Assembly (NCBI GenBank): GCA_015068855.1
Contig: SVJS01000009.1
Span: 1 to 43,149, forward strand
DNA length: 43,149 nt
Reading direction: 5' to 3'
Origin: Oscillospiraceae bacterium
GTDB taxonomy: Bacteria; Bacillota; Clostridia; UBA1381; UBA9506
Shown here: piece by piece, positions 37,725-43,149 of the stretch
How the letters are laid out: each line of letters begins with the position of its first letter
Numbering within the stretch: the first letter of the stretch is position 1
Position numbers and translations under genes: made by a program
Notes under the pieces: model-generated
What the model was told of the DNA's origin: nothing
Seen by the model: only the letters and a program-made list of their open reading frames with translations
Databases searched by the model: none

Positions 37725-39228
37725 TTTTGTCACTTGCACCTATGGTAGCAGGGTATTGACGATTGAAAAAGGAACGCATATCAGCGAGATTCTTTCGCCG
37801 GAACACAAAACGGGTCATATTTGTGGGGGCAAAGGCACCTGCAAAAAATGTCGGGTTTTGGCTTTCGGAGAAATCTCTGCGCCCACAGAGACGGAGACCT
37901 CCTGTTTTTCTGCAGAAGAACTGGCCGACGGTTTGCGCCTTGCTTGCCAGACGAAAGTGATGGGCGATTGCCGCATCGAGGCAAGCGAGAACGGTGTGGC
38001 GCAGATTTGCACCGAGGGAACACTGCCGGACTTTCTCTGGACACCGGTTTTTGAACAATTTGGTGCAGCGGTGGATATCGGTACCACCACATTGGTGGTT
38101 TCCCTGTATGATAAAACGCGTCTTTTGGCAACGGCTTCGGCGTCTAATCCCCAGAGCATCTTTGGCGCTGATGTAATGAGCCGTGTGCAGGCATCCCTGG
38201 AAGGAAAAAAAGCAGAACTTGCGGTGCTCCTTCGCAAGGCAGTTTCTACGCTTTTAACAGAATGCGCTGCAACGGCGGGTGTTTTGGTAACGGATATTGA
38301 CCGCGTGGCTATCGCAGGCAACACGGCAATGCTATACTTTTTAACGGAGCGGGATGCAAGCTGTCTATCCCGCGCGCCCTTTGTAGCGGATCATCTCTTT
38401 GGCGAATGGGTCAGCGGCGCAAGTCTCTCTTTGCCTTGTGCTGCGGCAAATGTCTATCTGGCGCCCTGTGTTTCGGCCTTTGTTGGCGCGGATGCCACGT
38501 TAGCACTCCTTTCCTCCGGTCTTTGTGAGAAAGAAGAAACTGCGCTCCTTTGCGACATCGGTACAAACGGCGAAATGGCACTGTGGCACAAAGGAGACCT
38601 TTTTTGTTGCTCCACGGCGGCAGGACCTGCCTTTGAAGGGGCGGGGCTTTCCTGCGGTATGCGTGGGGAGATGGGCGCCATTGATAAAGTCTGGGCAGAA
38701 AACGGCAGAATGGGTATTCATGTGATCGGCGAAACCGCGCCTCGCGGCATTTGCGGCGGAGGTGCTGTGGATGCAATTGCTTATCTGTTGCAAACAGAAA
38801 AACTGGATGAAACAGGATGTTTGGAAGACGACCCCTACTTCTTCGCAAAAGACGTTTTCCTGACAGGGGAGGATGTCCGCAACATTCAGCTTGCCAAGGG
38901 GGCCATTTTTGCAGGCATTAAAACCTTGATGAGGGCCACGGATATTTGTACAGATGAGTTGGCTCACCTATATATTGCGGGTGGATTCGGACTGTATTTA
39001 TCCCTTAAAAACGCGCAAACCATCGGCTTGCTCCCGAAGATTGAAAAAGAAAAAGTTTGTCTTTTGGGTAACGGAGCCTTGATGGGTGCGGCGCTGATTT
39101 TATTAGATAGCAGTGCAGAAAAAAGGGTAAAAGCCATTAGCCAAACGGCAAAAACCATCGAGTTGGCTGGGAGTCCGATTTTTCGGGAAGCCTATATTGA
39201 CGCAATGTTTTTTACAGGTGAAACGTAA
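37717..39228 (+). CDS. ATP-dependent reductive activator of corrinoid proteins (RACE, DUF4445/ASKHA)
   Basis: The 503-residue protein returns accidentally oxidised Co(II) corrinoid to Co(I), using ATP and a low-potential electron source. The N-terminal [2Fe-2S] domain has CGGKGTCKKCRV (about residue 30) and RLACQTK (about 68). A middle domain and the C-terminal ASKHA ATPase fold follow, with VDIGTTTLVVSLYD (about 117), CDIGTNGEMALW and IAGGFGLYLSL. It overlaps the methyltransferase gene by 8 bp and ends the operon at a clear terminator. The set is that of O-demethylase or related methyl-transfer systems. Confidence 0.92.
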   Translation: MTDFVTCTYGSRVLTIEKGTHISEILSPEHKTGHICGGKGTCKKCRVLAFGEISAPTETETSCFSAEELADGLRLACQTKVMGDCRIEASENGVAQICTEGTLPDFLWTPVFEQFGAAVDIGTTTLVVSLYDKTRLLATASASNPQSIFGADVMSRVQASLEGKKAELAVLLRKAVSTLLTECAATAGVLVTDIDRVAIAGNTAMLYFLTERDASCLSRAPFVADHLFGEWVSGASLSLPCAAANVYLAPCVSAFVGADATLALLSSGLCEKEETALLCDIGTNGEMALWHKGDLFCCSTAAGPAFEGAGLSCGMRGEMGAIDKVWAENGRMGIHVIGETAPRGICGGGAVDAIAYLLQTEKLDETGCLEDDPYFFAKDVFLTGEDVRNIQLAKGAIFAGIKTLMRATDICTDELAHLYIAGGFGLYLSLKNAQTIGLLPKIEKEKVCLLGNGALMGAALILLDSSAEKRVKAISQTAKTIELAGSPIFREAYIDAMFFTGET

Positions 39229-39258
39229 TCAAAAAGAGCCCCCATAAAATATGACCAC

Positions 39259-39288
39259 AAAAAAAGACGCCGCAAAGCGTCTTTTTTT
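39259..39288 (+). terminator. Terminator of the corrinoid methyl-transfer operon
   Basis: AAAAAAAGACGC/GCGTCTTTTTTT hairpin with a 6-nt loop, 30 bp after the stop. Confidence 0.9.
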
Positions 39289-39404
39289 GTTGGATAAGAA
39301 TGCATATTTTGATACAAATCTTAACTCTTGTTTTGATATGATTTTTTGACCACCGTTTTAAAAAAGTGACCATCATCCTTAAAACATAAATTATTATAAT
39401 AAAA

Positions 39405-39745
39405 TTATTCTTCAGTTGTGGGTGGAATTGGAGGCATAACATTAGCAAACAGTTTTTTAACTCATCTACTGCTCCAGCCTTTTCCCATTGTGCCATTCCA
39501 TTCTTCCATACTAAACTATCCGCGGTAAATTGTCCTGCACTTGCCATCTGTGTTAAAACTGAAATATCAAAGGGGCCAGTTGATTGTCCGTTGATCGCAA
39601 TATGATATGCAACAGTAGGAATTGGAGGAGGCACAACGCTGGGCGTTGTTTGCTGATTGATACCGCCCATCATATTATTCATAGCACCCGCTATATTTTG
39701 ACCGACAGCACCGCCGACAGCCATACTTGCCATCATAGCCGCCAT
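39405..39745 (-). pseudogene. Truncated SPFH-type protein remnant with GYF_2 domain and frameshift
   Basis: The frame starts MAAMMASMAVGGAVGQNIAG and continues into YHIAINGQSTGPFDISVLTQ and SLVWKNGMAQWEKAG. These correspond to the linker and the C-terminal GYF_2 domain of the clostridial SPFH/virion-core-like family. The SPFH half of about 250 residues is missing and is replaced by a copied promoter. After VDEL the zero frame runs into unrelated sequence as far as 39212. A -1 shift at A-AAA-AAC (39452-39458) restores the family-type end LFANVMPPIPPTTEE and a stop at 39405. This is either a one-base loss or a real slippery site. The region is AT-rich. Confidence 0.7.
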
Positions 39746-39760
39746 AAATTTTTGTTTTCT

Positions 39761-39800
39761 CTATTAGTATATCGTAAAACAGGGGCGGTGTAAAGGGCGG
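39761..39800 (-). promoter_or_regulatory. Second copy of the rlmN-type promoter
   Basis: Minus-strand TTTACA (39789-39794), 17 bp, TATACT (39766-39771) lies directly before the truncated SPFH/GYF frame. One base differs from 33388-33427. Confidence 0.7.
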
Positions 39801-39828
39801 CGTTCCCTCCACGCTCAAAACCCGACAA

Positions 39829-40653
39829 TCAGGTCTCGTCTGCTGTGTTTTCCCGTTGCATACTTTTACGGTACGCAGAGGGCGAGACGCCTTTAACTTT
39901 TTTGAAAGCCCGGGAGAATACAAACAGTTCCTCGTAACCAAGAGCGTTGGCAACCTGGGAAATGCTGTATTCCGTATCCAGCAAATAGCGGCAGGCCTGA
40001 TTCATTTTCAGGTTTGTGATATATTCCTTCGGCGAAACGCCCAGGTGCTTTTTGAACAGGGCGGTCAGGTAGCTTCTGTCAATGCCGAGATATGTTGCCA
40101 GCTGGGAAACCGTGATGTTTTCGTGCTGGAAATACCAGAGATAGTCCTTGGCACGATTGATGTAACGCAACCCGTGAGGGGCATTGTTTTGGGGCGCTTT
40201 TTCGTTGGTTAAGCTGTGAAGAACGTCATAGGCGCGGGCAGTCAGCAAGGTCTGCGCGGGCGCTTCCCCGTCATAGACCGCCAAAAACCGCTCCAACGCA
40301 GAAACAAACTCTTCCTTTGCGGTAAACACGGGCACCTCCGCAGACAGGCCCCGCGCCGCCAGAAACGCCGCCAGGTCGTCAGAGGCAAAGCCAATCCATT
40401 CATATTCCCAGGGGTCTGTCTCGTCGGCTTTATAATAAACCAGCACGCCCGGGAAAATGCAAAAAACCTCCCCGGCGGAGAGCTGATAGCTTTTGCCCTT
40501 AACCTGAAAAACGCCTTTTCCTTTTTTGATGTAATGCAAAATATAAGTCCCGCGGAAATTAGGACCATAGTGGTGCCCCGGATGGCATTTTTGCCAGCCG
40601 CCGTGGACTTGTTTGACATGCGGTGTGCAACAGGAAATCAGCGGTTCTTCCAC
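39829..40653 (-). CDS. AraC-family regulator (cupin sensor), probable melA regulator
   Basis: The 274-residue regulator has an N-terminal cupin-like arm (residues about 20-100: YILHYIKKGKGVFQVKGKSY, then AGEVFCIFPG) that usually binds sugars. The C-terminal double helix-turn-helix (about 165-265) has ITVSQLATYLGIDRSYLTALF and YSISQVANALGYEELFVFSRAF. I choose the GTG at 40653, which has GGGAGG 8-9 nt upstream; the frame's earlier GTG overlaps that site. It is divergent from the alpha-galactosidase gene, and a direct repeat lies between the two. Confidence 0.88.
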   Translation of the reverse strand: MEEPLISCCTPHVKQVHGGWQKCHPGHHYGPNFRGTYILHYIKKGKGVFQVKGKSYQLSAGEVFCIFPGVLVYYKADETDPWEYEWIGFASDDLAAFLAARGLSAEVPVFTAKEEFVSALERFLAVYDGEAPAQTLLTARAYDVLHSLTNEKAPQNNAPHGLRYINRAKDYLWYFQHENITVSQLATYLGIDRSYLTALFKKHLGVSPKEYITNLKMNQACRYLLDTEYSISQVANALGYEELFVFSRAFKKVKGVSPSAYRKSMQRENTADET

Positions 40654-40683
40654 AAGAAACACCTCCCTGACAGATTTTTCTTA

Positions 40684-40712
40684 ATAATACCACATTTTGT
40701 TGTGTTTTACAA
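40684..40712 (-). promoter_or_regulatory. Promoter of the AraC regulator gene
   Basis: Minus-strand TTGTAA (40707-40712), 17 bp, TATTAT (40684-40689). Confidence 0.65.
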
Positions 40713-40726
40713 GTATTTTGTTATGT
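40694..40726 (+). promoter_or_regulatory. AraC-type operator: 12-bp direct repeat with 21-bp period
   Basis: ATTTTGTTGTGT (40694-40705) and ATTTTGTTATGT (40715-40726) differ at one base and repeat every 21 bp, two helical turns. They lie just upstream of a weak melA promoter (possible -10 TATAAC at 40746-40751 with no proper -35), as expected for activation by the neighbouring AraC protein. Confidence 0.55.
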
Positions 40727-40794
40727 ATAAGTCAACAAAAAGTTGTATAACGAAAGTAGAAAATCCCATTTTGAAGCGTGAAAGGATGAGACAG

Positions 40795-42138
40795 ATGATT
40801 AAAATTGCTTTTATGGGTGCAGGCAGTTGGGTCTTTGCTAAAAATGTACTGGGCGACTGCATCATCACCCCGGAGCTTGAGGATTTACATTTGTATTTGT
40901 ATGACATCAACGCCAAGCGTCTGGACGAATCCCGCCAGATGATGGAAAACATTGCCCGAAACGCAGGCAGGAAAGATGTGAAAATTGTTGCTACCATGGA
41001 CATGCACGAGGCCCTGGACAAGGCCGGCTACGTGGTCAACGCCATTCAGGTGGGCGGATATGACCCCTGCACCATCACAGACTTTGAAGTGCCGAAAAAA
41101 TACGGCCTCCGCCAAACCATTGCGGACACCTTGGGCATCGGCGGTATTTTCCGCGCCATGCGTACCATCCCCCATATGGAAGCCTTTGCTCGCAAAATGG
41201 AAGAGGTTTGCCCGGATGCCATCTTCATGAGCTACACAAACCCCTGCGCAATGGTTTCGGGTTACATTCAGCAATATACAAGTATCCAGACGGTTGGACT
41301 TTGCCACAGCGCGCACAACGCAGCCAATAACCTCCTGGCGCCTCTCGGCATCCCTGATGAAGACTGCATCTGGGAGGTGGCGGGCATTAACCATCAGGCC
41401 TGGCTCCTGAGGGTGGAGGATAAAGATGGAAACGACCTTTACCCCGAAGCCAAAAAACGCTCCAAGGAGTGGCTGGCAGGGAAAACCTTCGAGCCTACCA
41501 GTCGCGCAAGAGCTGAATATCCCGATATGGACAGAGTCCGTCACGAGATTATGCATCGCTTTGGGTATTATGTAACCGAATCCTCCGAGCATAATGCGGA
41601 ATATAACCCCTGGTTTATCAAGCCCACGCATCCCGAATTGATTGACAAATATAAAATTCCTCTGGATGAATATATCCGTCGTTGCATCAATCAGAACGCC
41701 GACTGGGACAAGACCGTCGCCGAGCTGACAGACACAGAGCTGAAACACGAATATTCAGCCGAATATGCGGCGAAGATTATCAAAGCAAGAGAAACTGATG
41801 TGCCTTACCGTTTCCACGGCAATGTGTTAAACACAGGCGGTCTTATTTCCAACCTGCCGAGAAAGGCCTGTGTTGAAGTGCCCTGCTTTGTGGACCGCGC
41901 AGGCATTCATCCGACTTATGTGGGTGACCTACCCGAGCAATGCGCCGCTCTAAACCGCACCAACATCAACACCCAGCTTCTGACCATCGAAGGCGTTCAC
42001 GAACGGAGTAAAGATAAAATTTATCTGGCAGCCATGATGGATCCACACACAGGCGCACAGCTTTCTATTGACGAAATTGTGGCTATGTGTGACGATTTGT
42101 TTGAAGCGCATAAAGATTGGCTGCCTGAATACAAATAA
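40795..42138 (+). CDS. melA: Alpha-galactosidase, glycoside hydrolase family 4 (MelA-like)
   Basis: The 447-residue cytoplasmic enzyme hydrolyses alpha-galactosides such as melibiose by the NAD- and metal-dependent GH4 redox mechanism. The N-terminal Rossmann motif IAFMGAGSWVFAKN binds NAD. QVGGYDPCTITDFEVPKKYG, QTIADTLGIGG, the metal-site cysteine in GLCHSAHN (about residue 173) and AGINHQAWLL closely follow E. coli MelA. The ATG at 40795 has AAAGGA 8 nt upstream; the frame is open much further back (to 40216) over the AraC gene, which is incidental. Length is standard. No transporter is in the window. Confidence 0.9.
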   Translation: MIKIAFMGAGSWVFAKNVLGDCIITPELEDLHLYLYDINAKRLDESRQMMENIARNAGRKDVKIVATMDMHEALDKAGYVVNAIQVGGYDPCTITDFEVPKKYGLRQTIADTLGIGGIFRAMRTIPHMEAFARKMEEVCPDAIFMSYTNPCAMVSGYIQQYTSIQTVGLCHSAHNAANNLLAPLGIPDEDCIWEVAGINHQAWLLRVEDKDGNDLYPEAKKRSKEWLAGKTFEPTSRARAEYPDMDRVRHEIMHRFGYYVTESSEHNAEYNPWFIKPTHPELIDKYKIPLDEYIRRCINQNADWDKTVAELTDTELKHEYSAEYAAKIIKARETDVPYRFHGNVLNTGGLISNLPRKACVEVPCFVDRAGIHPTYVGDLPEQCAALNRTNINTQLLTIEGVHERSKDKIYLAAMMDPHTGAQLSIDEIVAMCDDLFEAHKDWLPEYK

Positions 42139-42152
42139 GGAAATAAAACGCA

Positions 42153-42659
42153 ATGAAATACTTACAGATTATTGGACATGGTTTAGGTTTTCTGGCTCTT
42201 GTTTTGGGATATGTTTCCTATCAGGCAAAAAGCCGGAAAGGAATTCTTTTGTGGCAGACGGCAACCAACGCTGTGTTTGTGGTGCACTATCTTCTTATTG
42301 GTGCGCCTTCTGCCTGCATCCTGAATCTATTGAATATCATCCGTAATTTAATCTATTATGGAAAGGGGAAACAGGGCAAGGTTCCCATGGTTTTTCCGGC
42401 TGTTTTCTCGATTTTGGCCGTTCTTTTCGGCATTGCTACCTGGGAGGGACCGCATTCTCTCTTAGTTACCGCCGGCATTGCTATTAACAGCATTTGCATT
42501 TCGCTAAACAATGTGCAGAGCATCCGCAAAAGCATCCTGCTCACATCGAGTCTGGTTTTTCTCTATGATGTGTTTGTCTTCTCCGTAGGCGGTATGATAT
42601 ATGAACTGGTTGCCATCGGCTCATCCCTCATTGGGCTCTGGCGGTACCGCAAAGCATGA
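42153..42659 (+). CDS. YgjV-family membrane protein
   Basis: The 168-residue protein has about five hydrophobic membrane segments. It matches the YgjV (Imp-YgjV) family: HGLGFLALVLGYVSYQAKSRKGILLWQ at the start, VVHYLLIGAPSACILNLLNIIRNLIYY, and a final WRYRKA. The family's role is unknown. It begins 14 bp after melA with AAGGAAA upstream, so it is probably co-expressed. A sugar-related function would be an inference from context only. A terminator follows. Confidence 0.87.
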   Translation: MKYLQIIGHGLGFLALVLGYVSYQAKSRKGILLWQTATNAVFVVHYLLIGAPSACILNLLNIIRNLIYYGKGKQGKVPMVFPAVFSILAVLFGIATWEGPHSLLVTAGIAINSICISLNNVQSIRKSILLTSSLVFLYDVFVFSVGGMIYELVAIGSSLIGLWRYRKA

Positions 42660-42693
42660 ATGATGGGTTAAGACCCCTTAAAAATGACCACAA

Positions 42694-42720
42694 AAAAAAC
42701 CACCCGAGGGGTGGTTTTTT
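42694..42720 (+). terminator. Terminator of melA-ygjV
   Basis: AAAAAACCACCC/GGGTGGTTTTTT hairpin with a 3-nt loop. The preceding ATGACCACAAAAAA stretch also occurs before the terminator at 39259. Confidence 0.88.
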
Positions 42721-42770
42721 GTGTGGAAGAGCCGAATGATTTAGATGACTTTAACAATCTATGCTAATAA

Positions 42771-42974
42771 TTAATTTCCAGGATATTTATACTCATTCCC
42801 TTTCCAAAAATTATCTCCATAGGATTGTGTACCCTTTCCCCGACAGTAATTACAGAGATGTCCATTAGAAAAACCCGAACCATGACACGCAGAACACTTG
42901 TTACTGCTACCACAAGATGTACAAATCATTACAACAATTGATATACAGAATATTAACACTAGAAACTTCTTCAT
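42771..42974 (-). CDS. Small lipoprotein with DnaJ-type zinc-finger repeats
   Basis: The 67-residue protein has a lipoprotein signal (hydrophobic core, then ICTSC at about residues 18-21). A short mature part follows with two CxxCxGxG repeats, CSACHGSG and CNYCRGKG, like half of the DnaJ central zinc domain. A role in thiol chemistry or protein binding at the membrane surface is possible but unproven. AAGGAGGAG precedes the ATG. Its start overlaps the stop of the gene to the right (ATGA), so the two are coupled. Codon use is AT-rich compared with most of the window. Confidence 0.75.
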   Translation of the reverse strand: MKKFLVLIFCISIVVMICTSCGSSNKCSACHGSGFSNGHLCNYCRGKGTQSYGDNFWKGNEYKYPGN

Positions 42975-43149
42975 TTTTTCTCCTCCTTATTTATTTGATT
43001 TTGTTTTGCGGTATTTATTGAAGAAATCAATACTCTTTTTATTTCAAGACAATCTTTAAGCAAAGATTCTACCTCATCATTTGTAAGTAATTCTGATTTA
43101 ACAAGCAATTTCAACCAATATTCAGTTTCAGCAGTTTCTTTCAAAGAAA
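42971..43149 (-). CDS. Four-helix-bundle protein, 3' part (runs off the right edge)
   Basis: The leftward frame entering at 43149 reads SLKETAETEYWLKLLVKSEL, then DEVESLLKDCLEIKRVLISS, and ends at TGA 42971-42973. This is the C-terminus of the four-helix-bundle (23S rRNA-intervening-sequence) family, where ETAETEYWL is characteristic. About 58 codons are visible and the start lies outside. The function of this family is unknown. It is AT-rich and coupled to the zinc-finger lipoprotein gene. Confidence 0.75.
   Translation of the reverse strand, partial: SLKETAETEYWLKLLVKSELLTNDEVESLLKDCLEIKRVLISSINTAKQNQINKEEKK

Noticed and set aside
37815-38967. Several antisense open frames of 75-169 codons within the corrinoid activator gene
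   Set aside because: They are shadows of a gene with clear Fe-S and ASKHA motifs and show no recognisable protein features.
34921-39228. Trimethylamine or methanol methyltransferase operon
   Set aside because: No MttB/MtbB (pyrrolysine) or MtaB-type gene is present; both methyltransferases are UroD-fold.
40216-40794. Long upstream extension of the alpha-galactosidase frame
   Set aside because: It lies antisense over the AraC gene, has no ribosome binding site and no family match; the MelA-type protein starts at 40795.
1-43149. CRISPR arrays, tRNA genes, integrases or complete insertion sequences
   Set aside because: I saw no regularly spaced direct repeats, no cloverleaf-like tRNA sequence and no transposase or integrase motifs in the reading frames.

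Overview
The window reads as the chromosome of a spore-forming, anaerobic member of the Firmicutes (class Clostridia, possibly Oscillospirales-like; the exact lineage is my inference). The basis is the sporulation gene set (gpr, sigG, spmA, spmB, a BofC-like protein), the hydrogenase maturase HydE, corrinoid methyl-transfer genes, a T-box riboswitch, AAGGAGG-type ribosome binding sites and moderate GC. Vegetative promoters are close to consensus, nearly always with 17-bp spacing. Most operons end in long A-flanked hairpin terminators.

Layout. 1-365: a strong leftward promoter and a structured leader that look like the start of an rRNA operon whose 16S gene lies just outside the window. 366-3288: leftward tcdA and a ParC/GyrA-like topoisomerase subunit. 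3558-5584: rightward UPF0340 gene, cytidylate-kinase-like gene and uppP, followed by a MITE-like repeat (5594-5903). 5909-12700: leftward genes, namely a Phe T-box, pheS, pheT, aroA, spmA, spmB and a flavin reductase. 12889-17596: a lipoprotein, a small orphan, a zinc-ribbon protein, an XRE regulator, a DacF-like carboxypeptidase, a BofC-like protein, HU and rhaM. 17774-19557: a small prophage-like regulatory cassette (S24-type repressor, Cro-like protein, Cys-rich protein, unknown protein) with three palindromic operators, bracketed by repeat ends. 19639-22587: leftward pyridoxamine kinase, mnmA and hydE. 22870-25753: rightward prfA, cdaA and ybbR/cdaR. 25820-27727: divergent gpr and sigG. 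27783-29847: divergent Ldh-family dehydrogenase and IclR regulator. 29910-33353: two small XRE regulators, a zinc-ribbon P-loop ATPase and rlmN. 33508-39228: a PocR-AraC regulator divergent from a four-gene corrinoid methyltransferase operon. 39405-39800: a truncated SPFH/GYF gene behind a duplicated promoter. 39829-42659: AraC regulator divergent from a GH4 alpha-galactosidase and a YgjV-like membrane protein. 42771-43149: an AT-rich end with a zinc-finger lipoprotein and the 3' end of a four-helix-bundle gene.

The parts most likely to repay attention are four. First, the corrinoid operon pairs a zinc-type and a non-zinc-type UroD-fold methyltransferase and has no recognisable substrate gene. 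Second, the repressor cassette has an S24 domain that lacks the catalytic lysine and the cleavage site, and operators that sit on its own promoters. Third, there is a family of terminal-repeat elements attached to operon ends. Fourth, a decayed SPFH/GYF gene carries an in-frame A-AAA-AAC slippery heptamer.
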